This document shows positions 23,771 through 34,344 of a stretch of DNA of 64,000 bases, piece by piece. The notes under the pieces are model-generated. The model was not told the origin of the DNA. It did no database searches and saw only the letters and a program-made list of their open reading frames with translations. The stretch's first letter is position 1, and each line of letters begins with the position of its first letter. The stretch is from Nymphaea colorata (Eukaryota; Streptophyta; Magnoliopsida; Nymphaeales; Nymphaeaceae), in NCBI RefSeq assembly GCF_008831285.2, contig NC_045144.1, positions 8,905,886 through 8,969,885 on the forward strand, read 5' to 3'. The position numbers were made by a program, and so were the translations under genes.

Positions 23771-26700
23771 TGGTAGGACCTAACCCCAGTATAGGCGACA
23801 GCCCGATTCTTAGGGTCGATCCTACACCCACGATCCTCGTAGAGGGTCCACACGGGTCTAAAGACGCCTAAAGATTGAACCAACACAACTCAAAGAGAAA
23901 AACTAAGATTAGACTCAGACCAAACACACTCCTTGTAGTCGGATCTTAGGCTCTAGGCCACCGGAAAACTACAGGAATACTAGACAAATGCGGAAGCAAT
24001 TCAAAACTATGCAAGGAAAATAGCAAATCTAACTAGTCTAAATGAAGTACCTCCCCAAGGCTTGCTCGGGGTTCATTTGATGAATCTTCTGGAATTCTTT
24101 GATGATCTGTTGTAGGTGCTGCTGAGGATGAATTCCAGACGTCAGGTTATAGCTGAGAAAATCGGGACACCAAGGTGGAAGGTGCTGCAACGCCAAGTTG
24201 GAGAAGATCGCTGGTAAAGTCTTTGATGTCTTCTCTTCAACTCGGTTGCTGCTGCTGGTTTTGACGGAGTTGATACAAGTGCTGCTGCTCCAGGTGTGGC
24301 AATAGGCTCTAGATATAGCTGGGAGAGAGCCTCTTAGCTCAGCCCACCTGGCTGAGTGCTGTGGTAGCACACGGGATCCGGTTGCTTGGTGATAGCAACC
24401 TCAATTCGCTTGGGCGAGTGGATGAAATGCCCAAGGGTGCACACCAAATGCTGTAGTCGTGGCTGGGGATGGGTGGATTCTGCTTGGTCTTAGCTGAGGA
24501 ATTACCTAACTACAGTCAATAGAGGAAAGCTCGGCCGTAGAGCTTGCTAATGATCCTAAGTGTGGCTGGCTTAGGGCCGGTTAGGAGCGATAGGGGCTTG
24601 GACGGCTGCGGCTACGGTGTAAGGGAAGATGATCTAAGAGTGTGAGGTCTGGAATGAGGTGGCTTAAGACAAGGGAATGTGGGATGATGATTAGGAACTG
24701 GTGGTTAGGTTCAAGGATGATTGAACAAGTGGCTTGGGTTTAAATGAGAGAGCTAATGAGGAACTAAGGAGGGTTAGGGATCACGTGAGTTTGACCTGGG
24801 ATCAAAAGGTGGACTCCTACACTTGAACCTAGGATAATCCTCTAGATCGAAGGCTGAAAATTCAAAGGTGGTAAGTGGGATGTGATGTGGCTGGGATCTA
24901 GGGATGGTTAATGATTGAAACTCCTAAACTAAAGAGCAAATCCTTCCAAATGTGGGCACTAGTGGCGCCGGCTCCTCCAATGTAGTCAAATGTGGCGAGG
25001 TGGCGCCTTGTGGAATGAGGATTCCAAATGTGGGGATTCTCTTCCAACTCACGTGCATATCAAGGGTCAGATCTTCTCCTAAGGATCTGGATGAAGGGCT
25101 AGGAGAGACTTGGAAGGGTAAGGATGAAGCTGTACCACTTTTTGAAGCTAGAATGTAGCAGTTTTCCCTTAATTCTCGCCTAGAAAATCTCCTCTCCATG
25201 CGATACCTCTTTGGAGTACTTTTGGATGGAATTAACCTTGGAAATGATGGTCCCACTTCGTGGCAAGGAAGGGCACTTTGGTCGTTGGGTGATGATGACG
25301 GGAATCCCCCAAATGTGGCCGGAATTATGGCAGAGGTTGCCGGAAAACCAGAAGTTCCCGGTGACTTGGTGCTTGCTATCGCCAAGGCCGTTCTTCGCGA
25401 AACCAATGTGTATCTTCTTCTTTCTTTGCGTGGAATCACCTTATATGGTCCATTCCCATGTCCAAGTTGGTCTCACTGTGATTTCTTGAGGATGGAATTC
25501 TGATTTTGCCGGCGAAATTCCAGAGATAGACCGTGGATGAAAACTAAAATCGATCGACTCTTCTTGTGTCGTTTCCTTGAGTGATTTCTCAACTAGGAAA
25601 GCCTCAACGCCTAGGATCTTCTAAGACATGTAAAACTTGGTTTAAATCAAGTTTCAACCGTGGAGAAGAAGGGAATCTCGGCTGTGACTCAACACTTCTC
25701 CTCTTCTTGTAAGTCAAACCTTGGATCAAACCAAACCAACGTAGTTGCTTTGCTTTCACCTTAGGAAGCCAAGAACTAACCTTGTATGAGGAAACCGTGA
25801 GTTTGCTGCCCTCCGTTGGATGAAGACGCAGCCTCCTTGCTCAACTTAGGCCTCTAATATCTCTGATGTAGTAGAGATATTGCACCCAAGACGTAGCTGG
25901 GCAGATGGGAAGATGAAGACGATTATAACTCCTAGGGCCGTGGCTCACCCAAGAGAAAGCCGCCACCTTCTTCTTCAATGAGAGTTGATGTAAATGAAAG
26001 AGAGGGGAGATAGTGAGGAGTTGGGAAGGAGAGGAGAGGAAGACGTGAGGGGAAAGGGGTAGTAGAGGGCCAGCATGCTGGTCTTAGGAGAAGAGATTGG
26101 AGAGAACGTGAGAGAGAGAGAGGCACGAGAAGAGAGAGAGAAGTGAGGAGAGAGAGAGAGCAAAGAAGCAAATGACCATGATTTCCCAAAATTGCATGTG
26201 TTTACACATGAATCAAAACCTTGTATACATGAGTACATAAATCTGGTTCCCTTGCATGGAACCAGCCCAAATCCAAATCCAGAATATGCTAAAGCAAAAC
26301 GGATCCAAGGCACAACCCACCTTGGTAAGTTTGAATCCAAAACTGAATTGGCCCAAACTCAAATAAAGCAAATCAAGAAGTGAAAAATGGCTAAGTCCTA
26401 GCTAGACGCCCCTTGAGCCTTGTGAGCTCAAGGTGGGGACCTCGTCCGGGTTGCCGCCCAAACTTCGGACTTGACACATCCCTTAACCTCATTGAGCTGA
26501 GCTCAATTCAGCCAAGAGACCTCCCTAGACTCGTCCTAGACCGACTCTAGAGATTTGGGTTTCGACACGACTCAAGAATGGACCATGGCCTATACCGGAG
26601 AAGTCCTATGGATCTAGTATCCTAACTCGCGGATTCCCCCAATTGCTGGTCTTCACCTAGTTCATTCATGTCCTAGAGTCATTGCATATCCTCCCGCACC

Positions 26701-26810
26701 TCCCACTGCATTTGCTCTAGGCTCGAAGTTTAATTCCACTGAGCCGTGATCTCTCACTGTGGCCGTGCCTTTGGCCTTAGTTAGGCCTACTCGGACTAAG
26801 GCTCGTTTCA
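23771..26810 (-). repeat. 3' LTR of the minus-strand element
   Basis: 3040 bp, TG...CA. Long ORFs inside it, such as the 171-codon frame at 24924-25439 minus, are broken in the other LTR copy and are not counted as genes. A purine-rich stretch (CT-rich on the element strand) lies at about 25980-26165. Confidence 0.95.
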
Positions 26811-27184
26811 GATCCACCCTCCTTAAATCGAGTTTGTCCCCAAGCTCGTTGTGAACTTGTTTCTTGGTGGCTCTGACCCACGCAGTCATCTTTCACCTTG
26901 TGTTTCCTCCCTGGTCCATGGTCTCTGGGTAACACCTTCAATGAGTTCCGAAGATGGAGGAAACATCTTCTTGGGCCTCTTGAATAAACCTTGAACGTGG
27001 CCCTTTTAACTCTGAGGTTAGCTATGGTCAATGTGTCTGGACCATAGTCTCGAGGTAGTTGTCCAATTTGCTTCATTGGTTGCCCAAGCAACCTATCAAC
27101 ATTCTGGATCTCATCCCTTGACATGGCTTTACCACGGTCATGTGGTTGCCACTTTCTACCACCATGTTGTAGTTGTTTTTGCAC
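26777..27184 (-). other. Terminal open frame of the retrotransposon's internal region (135 codons)
   Basis: A basic frame beginning M-Q-K-Q-L-Q-H-G-G-R-K-W-Q-P-H-D-R-G-K and running into the 3' LTR. No family recognised. It lies just after the long acidic ORF in a different frame and crosses the polypurine tract, so it may be chance or a decayed tail of that ORF. Confidence 0.25.
26811..26824 (-). promoter_or_regulatory. Polypurine tract (plus-strand primer site)
   Basis: On the element strand AAGGAGGGTGGATC sits directly before the 3' LTR start TGAAACGAGCC. Its place and purine content fit the second-strand primer of LTR elements. Confidence 0.6.
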
Positions 27185-27216
27185 TTGTTTAGGGCCATAA
27201 TCCCTTGGGAGTTGCC

Positions 27217-29121
27217 CTATAGCCCTCTTTTGCAGCCCTTGTAGCTGCTCAGTAGTGCCCTCCTGATGTGCGAGGGCCTTCCCTCTGTTGTGGGCTTGCC
27301 ATAGACGCCCACCTGCTTGTAGTACTTGTTGGTTGATGATGTAGTCTTCCTGCTTACAATTACTCTGTGCTGCCCATTGCGCCTCATTGCGCTCATGTCG
27401 TTGTAGTCAATTGATGTTGGTGACTCCGACTTGTAATCCTCAAATGAACTCGAGGGGTTCCACATCTCTTCATTGCAATTTGGTAACTCTGAGTACTGGG
27501 ATGCTCTCCATCTTTTTGGGTAGAGCTTTTCATTCTTATTTCTGTGAATCACCTCTTCATTTTGTTGTTGTCCACCCTCCTTAGGATGTATCATCTGTTG
27601 TTGTAATAGAGAATGGGTGGACAAAGATCTTTCTTTGTTCTCATACGATTCAATATGCCCACTCTTAGCCATTGGGCCTTCACGATTCACTCGTGGATCT
27701 TCTTGAGGAGCCTTATATTGGTTGAATGATGGTCTTGGCTCCAAAGTAATAGTGCGATCATCATCAAAACTGCACAAGAAATCATCTTCAAACTCTGAGA
27801 AGAATCCTGCTAATTCCTCTTGCACTTCCTCTTGCCACTTTTGGATGCAGCGAAGCTTAGCATGTTGATCACTTTCACTCATCTCAATAGGGGCTAACCA
27901 CATATCCTCGCTCTGTGGATGATTCTGACAAGAGGGTATTCCTTCAAGTTGCTCCACCCGTGGTCCGATACCTTGGTCTTGGTGTGAGCACGTCATGTGG
28001 AAAGCTAACTCTTGGGTTGCTTGTAGTTGTAACTCTTCCACAATCTGTGAGCAGTCAGTTGAATCTGCTCCACCCTCCTTATGATCTGCCTTACCTTCTA
28101 TTGTGGAGGGATACGATGGATGATCCTCGCTTCGCTGGCTGGACTCTTCATCTCCTTCTATTTCCATGGGATCATTAGAGTCCACGCTGCTTGCCTTTTC
28201 TTCATCATTCCTTTGATCTTCAAGGTTAAGATCTTCTGGCATTTGACAACGGATTAGCTCCACCTTGTCTTTTAGCTGTATGATCTCAAGAGGTTGAAGC
28301 TCGCTTGATTCTTCCACTTCCATCATGTTGGGTGAAGCTAGAGCTGTACAAACTAAAGATTCTTCTTTGTACGTATCTAATGCTTGGTTGGGACTAGACG
28401 CGTGCATTGAGTTTGTAGAGATTGAAGCTCTTTCTTCATGTGATCCTAAAGAATCTTCACTTAGAAGTGTCTCTTCAATAGATTCGCACTCTTGACACTT
28501 GCTTTCTATTTCAGCCAATAACTCATTGGTAGTCCATGTCTTCAATGATTCGCCATCACTTGAGTTGTTGGATGGCTCCTCAACTGTAGCTTGATCATGG
28601 ACACCCTTGCCCTTGAGGCTATTGTTCGGCACTTCACATTTGATTGTCTCTACCGCTTGGTGCATTTCATCTCTCTTGTTCCTGCTTACTTCATCCCTTT
28701 TCTTAGGTTGATAATTGGTCTGAGGGACCTCGGATTTTTGAGTAAGGCCTTTAGTTGAGTAGGCCTTGCGGTAGGCTTTAGTGTTGCCAGTTTTCCTTGG
28801 AGATGGTTGTGACACCGCACTCATGATGCCTTGGTTCTTGTTTCCGTTGCCTTTGCTCATGTGCTTTGTGCGAGGTGGCGGAGTAGCTGGTCCGAGTAGC
28901 TCTTTGCTCTTCATGTTGGTCGGAACCATGCCCTTGGACGTGTTGCTCCTTAACTCCACGTGAGGCTTCTCTTGTTTCCCGTTGTCCAATATCTCATCCA
29001 TCTTTGAGAGCGCTTGTCGTATCAACTCTTCAATGTTAAGAGATGACTCTCCTGGGTTACTATTTACAGGTTTCCCTATTTGTTGGACGGGTTTGGTGTT
29101 GGGATTTCTTCCAACACAAAC
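27217..29121 (-). CDS. Long acidic ORF of the non-autonomous LTR element, function unknown
   Basis: An uninterrupted frame of about 634 codons on the minus strand, from just after a TAA at 29122-29124 to its stop at 27217. There is no ATG near its 5' end (the first stretch reads ...S-L-N-I-E-E-L-I-R-Q-A-L-S-K-M-D-E), so it is likely entered from the upstream FHA-like frame, which overlaps it in the 0 / -1 relation. The product is rich in E, S, Q and D, with low-complexity stretches and acidic patches such as F-F-S-E-F-E-D-D-F-L-C-S-F-D-D-D (around 27770-27815). The C-terminal part is basic (near 27250-27400). I see no CCHC knuckle, DTG protease or YxDD polymerase motif. Keeping over 600 codons open suggests selection in the recent past. 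A structural (Gag-like) or regulatory role is possible; nothing in the sequence decides. Confidence 0.65.
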   Translation of the reverse strand, partial: VCVGRNPNTKPVQQIGKPVNSNPGESSLNIEELIRQALSKMDEILDNGKQEKPHVELRSNTSKGMVPTNMKSKELLGPATPPPRTKHMSKGNGNKNQGIMSAVSQPSPRKTGNTKAYRKAYSTKGLTQKSEVPQTNYQPKKRDEVSRNKRDEMHQAVETIKCEVPNNSLKGKGVHDQATVEEPSNNSSDGESLKTWTTNELLAEIESKCQECESIEETLLSEDSLGSHEERASISTNSMHASSPNQALDTYKEESLVCTALASPNMMEVEESSELQPLEIIQLKDKVELIRCQMPEDLNLEDQRNDEEKASSVDSNDPMEIEGDEESSQRSEDHPSYPSTIEGKADHKEGGADSTDCSQIVEELQLQATQELAFHMTCSHQDQGIGPRVEQLEGIPSCQNHPQSEDMWLAPIEMSESDQHAKLRCIQKWQEEVQEELAGFFSEFEDDFLCSFDDDRTITLEPRPSFNQYKAPQEDPRVNREGPMAKSGHIESYENKERSLSTHSLLQQQMIHPKEGGQQQNEEVIHRNKNEKLYPKRWRASQYSELPNCNEEMWNPSSSFEDYKSESPTSIDYNDMSAMRRNGQHRVIVSRKTTSSTNKYYKQVGVYGKPTTEGRPSHIRRALLSSYKGCKRGL

Positions 29122-29405
29122 TTATGACTCATATCTCCTATTTGTATCACTTTTCCTGGATAAACTTGTAAAAGCTCACCCAGGTTGACTACTCTTCCTG
29201 CAACCCTAAGTTGACCCACTAAGGTCCTATTGGTGATCCTAATGTTACAGGTCACCTTGTCCACTTCAATCACACAATGATAACCCATTACGCTGACATC
29301 TCGTAGGATGATGTCGCATCTTGGGTTTTGCCCAATCAAGAAACTGATGAACCGTGGGCCGTAACTCCAATCTTCTCTTCCATGAGTTTTCCATAAGAAT
29401 AGGTG
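29076..29405 (-). CDS. FHA-like domain ORF of the LTR element
   Basis: A minus-strand frame open from after a TAG at 29406 to a TAG at 29076. It reads R-F-I-S-F-L-I-G-Q-N-P-R-C-D-I-I-L-R-D, then S-V-M-G-Y-H-C-V-I-E-V-D, I-T-N-R-T-L-V and V-Y-P-G-K-V-I-Q-I-G-D, then H-K-F-V-L-E. This order matches a forkhead-associated (FHA) fold: IGR..xCDIxLxDxSVSRxHxxI, then N-x-T, then G-D-x-I-x-I-G-D and a final strand. FHA domains bind phosphothreonine peptides. Here the binding Arg of G-R is Gln, and the Ser of S-R-x-H is Met, so phosphopeptide binding is probably lost, while His and Asn are kept. No ATG starts the frame; a 40-codon ATG ORF lies just upstream in another frame. Confidence 0.7.
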   Translation of the reverse strand, partial: HLFLWKTHGREDWSYGPRFISFLIGQNPRCDIILRDVSVMGYHCVIEVDKVTCNIRITNRTLVGQLRVAGRVVNLGELLQVYPGKVIQIGDMSHKFVLEEIPTPNPSNK

Positions 29406-29458
29406 CTAAACACTAAATCAACATCTAAACTTCTGGGATACGCACCTTCTTTCATCAT
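29336..29458 (-). CDS. Short leader ORF of the LTR element (40 codons)
   Basis: The first good start in the internal region is a double ATG (ATGATGAAAGAAGG) at 29458. It opens a 40-codon frame, beginning M-M-K-E-G-A-Y-P-R-S-L-D-V-D-L-V, that stops at 29336. It overlaps the FHA-like frame by about 70 bp in the 0 / -1 relation. It may be the true N-terminus of a longer protein split by a one-base indel, or an upstream ORF. I cannot tell which. Confidence 0.4.
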   Translation of the reverse strand: MMKEGAYPRSLDVDLVFSTYSYGKLMEEKIGVTAHGSSVS

Positions 29459-30022
29459 TCTTGCCTTCTCTAAAATCAAAACAAATGCTTAAAAACTTTC
29501 AAAGCTATCTATTTCAAACACCAAACTGAACTACTAAAAGCTGAAAACCACAACACTTGTAAATTCTGCAACTCTCTAACCAGACATCCAAAAATCACGA
29601 AACTTGGTAGCAAAATACTAGACACGATAAGGAATTCAATGCCACCAAGATCAAGCTCTAACTCTGCTCCAGGAAAGCACTCGTTCTTCTGAAAGTCACG
29701 CCTGGGCGTGTTCTTCAACCGCGCAGGAACCCCCCAGTGATAGGGGTCCACTCAAAAAATCATAACTTTTCACCCATAACTCAAAAAAATCTGAAATTTG
29801 AACTGGAGATTCCTGAGACTTGGGCGCTTCCAACGAGCCTAAGCTCGGCCAATTCTGATGCCGGAGCTGACAGCGCTGGCCACCGGAATCCGGCGTAGTT
29901 TCTGGTTTTTCAGAAACTGAAAAAAAAATGCAGGCTGAAGAGGATGAGTTTCTGCTATGCTACCATCAAACCAAACTAACACTGCTGGAATCTGGAAACT
30001 GAGTACGGTGGCCTCTCAAGAT

Positions 30023-30054
30023 GGCTCTGATACCAAACTGATAGGTTTGGTATC
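30023..30054 (-). repeat. Second primer-site-like motif with perfect 10-bp hairpin
   Basis: GGCTCTGATACCAAACTGATAGG (30023-30045) repeats the primer-site plus LTR-edge sequence found at 30192-30214, with one base changed. It overlaps a perfect stem GATACCAAAC / GTTTGGTATC with a 6-base loop (30029-30054). It lies in the element's leader, about 160 bp inside the real primer site. Confidence 0.75.
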
Positions 30055-30191
30055 AGCTGGAAAAGTTTGGAACTCTCCTTTCCAACTTTTACCCGCTTTT
30101 ACCAAAATCGATCTTTCTTGCACTTATGAGCAACATAAACTCTAGAATTTGAATTCACAAGATGTAAACAAGCAACGGAATCCTCCACGTA

Positions 30192-30204
30192 GGCTCTGAT
30201 ACCA
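30192..30204 (-). promoter_or_regulatory. Primer-binding site (initiator Met-tRNA type)
   Basis: On the minus strand TGGTATCAGAGCC, the standard plant initiator Met-tRNA primer-site word, 3 bp from the end of the 5' LTR. It fixes the element's orientation. Confidence 0.9.
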
Positions 30205-30207
30205 AAT

Positions 30208-33200
30208 TGATAGGACCTAACCCCAGTATAGGCGACAGCCCGATTCTTAAGGTCGATCCTACACCCAAGATCCTCGTAGAGGGTCCACACGGGTCTAAAG
30301 ACGCCTAAAGATTGAACCAACACAACTCAAAGAGGAAACTAAGGCTAGACTCAGACCAAACACACTCCTTGTAGCCGGATCTTAGGCTCTAGGCCACCGG
30401 AAAACTACAGGAATACTAGACAAATGCGGAAGTGATTCAAAAGTATGCAAGGAAAATAGCAAATCTAACTAGTCTAAATGAAGTACCTCCCCAAGGCTTG
30501 CTCGGGGTTCATTTGATGAATCTTCTGGAATTCATTGATGATCTGCTGTAGGTGCTGCTGAGGATGAATTCCAGACGTCAGGTTGCAGCTGAGAAAATTG
30601 GGACACCAAGGTGGAAGGTGCTGCGACGCCAAGTTGGAGAAGATCGCTGGTAAAGTCTTTGATGTCTTCTCTTCAACTCGGTTGCTGCTGCTGGTTTTGA
30701 CGGAGCTGATACAAGTGCTGGTGCTCTGGGTGTGGCAGTAGGCTCTAGATATAGCTGAGAGAGAGCCTCATAGCTCAGCCCACCTGGCTGAGTGCTGTGG
30801 TAGCACACGGGATCCGGTTGCTTGGTGATAGCAACCTCAATTCGCTTGGGCGAGTGGATGAAATGCCCAAGGGTGCACACCAAATGCTGTAGTCGTGGCT
30901 GGGGATGGGTGGATTCAGCTTGGTCTTAGCTGAGGAATTACCTAACTACAGTCAATAGAGGAAAGCTCGGCCATAGAGCTTGGTAATGATCCTAAGTGTG
31001 GCTGGCTTAGGGCCGGTTAGGAGCGATAGGGGCTTGGACGGCTGCAGCTACGGTGTAAGGGAAGATGATCTAAGGGTGTGAGGTCTGGAACGAGGTAGCT
31101 TAAGACAAGGGAATGTGGGATGATGATTAGGAACTGGTGGTTAGGTTCAAGGATGATTGAACGAGTGGCTTGGGTTTAAATGAGAGAGCTAATGAGGAAC
31201 TAAGGAGGGTTAGGGATCACGTGAGTTTGACGTGGGATCAAAAGGTGGACTCCTACACTTGAACCTAGGATAATCCTCTAGATCTAAGGCTGAAAATTCA
31301 AAGGTGGTAAGTGGGATGTGATGTGGCTGGGATCTAGGGATGGTTAATGATTGAAACTCCTAAACTAAAGAGCAAATCCCCCCAAATGTGGGCACTAGTG
31401 GCGCCGGCTCCTCCAATGTAGTCAAATGTGGCAAGGTGGCGCCTTGTGGAATGAGGATTCCAAATGTGGGGATTCTCTTCCAACTCACGTGCAAATCAAG
31501 GGTCAGATCTTCTCCTAAGGATCTGGATGAAGGGCTAGGAGAGACTTGGAAGGGTAAGGATGAAGCTCGTACCACTTTCTGAAGCTAGAATGTAGGAGTT
31601 TCCCCTTAATTCTCGCCTAGAAAATCTCCTCTCCATGCGATACCTCTTTGGAGTACTTTTGGATGGAATTACCCTTGGAAATGATGGTCCCACTTCGTGG
31701 CAAGGAATGGCACTTTGGTCGTTGGGTGTTGATGATGGGAATCCCCCAAATGTGGCCGGAATTATGGCAGAGGTCACCGGAAAACCAGAAGTTCCCGGTG
31801 ACTTGGTGCTTGCTATCGCCTAGGCCGTTCTTTGCGAAACCAATGTGTATCTTCTTCTTTCTTTGCGTGGAATCACCTTATATGGTCCATTCCCATGTCC
31901 AAGATGGTCTCACCGTGATTTCTTGAGGATGGAATTCTGATTTTGCCGGCGAAATTCCAGAGATAGACCATGGATGAAAACTAGAATCGATCGACTCTTC
32001 TTGTGCCGTTTCCTTGAGTGATTTCTCAACTAGGAAAGCCTCAACGCCTAGGATCTTCTAAGACATGTAAAACTTGGTTTAAATCAAGTTTCAACCATGG
32101 AGAAGAAGGGAATCTCGGCTGTGACTCAAGACTTCTCCTCTTCTTGTAAGTCAAACCTTGGATCAAACCAAACCAACGTAGTTGCTTAGCTTTCACCTTA
32201 GGAACCCAAGAACTAACCTTGTATGAGGAAACCGTGAGTTTGCTGCCCTCCCTTGGATGAAGACGCAGCCTCCTTGCTCAACTTAGGCCTCTAATATCTC
32301 TGACGTAGCAGAGATATTGCACCCAAGACGTGGCTGGGCAGATGGGAAGATGAAGATGATGATAACTCCTAGGGCCGTGGCTCACCCAAGAGAAAGCCGC
32401 CACCTTCTTCTTCAATGAGAGTTGATGTAAATGAAAGAGAGGGGAGATAGTGAGGAGTTGGGAAGGAGAGGAGAGGAAGACGTGAGGGGAAAGGGGTAGT
32501 AGAGGGCCAGCATGCTGGTCTTAGGAGAAGAGATTGGAGAGAACGTGAGAGAGAGAGAGGCACGAGAAGAGAGAGAGAAGTGAGGAGAGAGATAGAGCAA
32601 AGAAGCAAATGACCTTGATTTCCCAAAATTGCATGCGTTTACACATGAATCAAAACCTTATATACATGAGTACATAAATCTTGTTCCCTTGCATGGAACC
32701 AGCCCAAATCCAAATCCAGAATATGCTAAGGCAAAACGGATCCAAGGCACAACCCGCCTTGGTAAGTTTGAATCCAAAACCGAATTGGCACAAACTCAAA
32801 TAGAGCAAATCAAGAAGTGAAAAACGGCTAAGTCCTAGCTAGACGCCCCTTGAGCCTTGTGAGCTCAAGGTGGGGACCTCGTCCGGGTTGCCGCCCAAAC
32901 TTTGGACTTGACACATCCCTTAACCTCATTGAGCTGAGCTCAATTCAGCCAAGAGACCTCCCTAGACTCGTCCTAGACCGACTCTAGAGACTTGGGTTTC
33001 GACACGACTCAAGAATGGACCATGGCCTATACCGGAGAAGTCCTATGGATCTAGTATCCTAACTCGCGGATTCCCCCAATTGCTGGTCTTCACCTAGTTC
33101 ATTCATGTCCTAGAGCCATTGCATATCCTCCCGCACCTCCCACTGCATTTGCTCTAGGCTCGAAGTTTAATTCCACTGAGCCGTGATCTCTCACTGTGGC

Positions 33201-33247
33201 CGTGCCTTTGGCCTTAGTTAGGCCTACTCGGACTAAGGCTCGTATCA
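30208..33247 (-). repeat. 5' LTR of the minus-strand element
   Basis: 3040 bp, same length as its partner. It would carry the promoter for the element on the minus strand. I could not place a TATA box with confidence. Confidence 0.95.
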
Positions 33248-33252
33248 CGTTC

Positions 33253-33734
33253 TTTGTCTGTCAGTAATAGGTATTTTTACTGTCAGGTCTATCACCTCAA
33301 TAAAACTTGTAATTATGTTATACTATGTACAACCCAAATAATAGAAATACAAAAAAAAATTGCAATTAATGGATAATTGAACAAAGCTGCAATTAATGTC
33401 TTACACAAAACATATCCAATGAATTGTTATTCTCGTCCATCATGAGTATATTAAGAAAATACATGAAAACTGAAGTAAGCATAATAAAGTTCTTGATAAT
33501 TATAGTCCACGTCCCTTATTAGTATGGTGCTTGTATCACAATCAATACAGGATACCAAGTCCAAGAATCGAGACTTCAACTTTATTCTACACACATCGAT
33601 GTTGAAAATTAGGAGGCATCGGCAAACCTATATAGAAGAAGTAAAATATGTTATACGAATCGTATAGATAGTTTAACATATAATATATTTGAAACTGAAC
33701 TGAATGATTCTACAAGTGAAACCATGATTTGATT
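33253..33734. other. Intergenic, nothing supported
   Basis: AT-rich flank of the retrotransposon; no gene seen. Confidence 0.4.
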
Positions 33735-34095
33735 TATAGGATCTTCAAGCTTATCCACACTTGCACATTTGATCTCTAGCATAGAGACCTTAACACAGGT
33801 TGGCTCGAGCTCAAGTACTCTAGCACATGTTACTTTAAGCTCATCATATCTTGCACATTTTTTCTCAAGTACAACTACCTTTCCTTGTAAAGAACAGACT
33901 TGTTCTTTAATGTTGCATTTTGTGCTTCAAGTTGACTCTTAAATGTGCTTCAGTAAACAACTATGCAGGTTTCACACCTAGTATTCTCATCAATGTACCT
34001 AACCATTTCTATCTTCTGTCGATACTTGAGATAGCACATCACCATTGTCATGTGAATCAGATGCTCCCTCAAACGAAGCAGCAATCTTTTTATTT
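33735..34095 (-). pseudogene. Coiled-coil coding relic, minus strand (possibly plant En/Spm-type transposase tail)
   Basis: Several minus-strand frames join into a readable but shifted product: H-L-I-H-M-T-M-V-M-C-Y-L-K-Y-R-Q-K-I-E-M, then S-Q-L-E-A-Q-N-A-T-L-K-E-Q-V-C-S-L-Q-G-K, V-V-V-L-E-K-K, and D-E-L-K-V-T-C-A-R-V-L-E-L-E. The heptad spacing of Leu and Val suggests a coiled coil. A similar tail is common in plant CACTA (Ptta/En/Spm) accessory proteins, but this is a guess from general pattern. Internal stops and shifts make it a pseudogene. Confidence 0.35.
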
Positions 34096-34344
34096 AGCTT
34101 TTCGTAATGCATTACATGTGAACAATGTTAGTATATAGCAACACATCTCCTCTTATGTGAACACCAAATGCAGACAATAATTACTATAATGCTGTTAGTT
34201 TCAGGGTTGAAGTAGTTTGCATTATTGTTGTTTCGAGTAGCAATAAAAGCCTCAACATGTGAAGATTAAGGTCCATCTTCTCCAAACTGTTCAAAGGGAT
34301 ATGTGAAATTGAGAGGGGGGGGGTGCTAAATCAATCTCAACCAC

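Larger units (their letters stand above)
23771..33247 (-). mobile_element. Complete non-autonomous LTR retrotransposon, 9477 bp, minus orientation
   Basis: Two direct repeats of exactly 3040 bp (23771-26810 and 30208-33247) begin TG.TAGGACC and end GGCTCGT.TCA. A primer-binding site for initiator Met-tRNA lies 3 bp inside the right LTR on the minus strand, so the element runs right to left. A polypurine tract abuts the left LTR, and near-matching 5-bp target duplications flank it. The internal region is only 3397 bp. I see no protease, reverse transcriptase, RNase H or integrase motif, nor a zinc knuckle. By size it resembles the LARD class of non-autonomous plant elements, but those are usually non-coding; this one has an FHA-like ORF and a long acidic ORF. 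The LTRs differ at about 1-4 percent of positions in stretches I compared, so the insertion is fairly recent. It needs enzymes from a partner element (inference). Confidence 0.95.

Noticed and set aside
24924-25439. 171-codon minus-strand ORF inside the left LTR
   Set aside because: The matching stretch of the other LTR has it broken into two frames, it has no recognisable domain, and it lies in LTR DNA.
26777-29121. Ordinary gag-pol in the 9.5-kb LTR element
   Set aside because: No zinc knuckle, DTG, YxDD or integrase HHCC/DDE motifs could be seen in any frame between the LTRs, and there is no room for pol.
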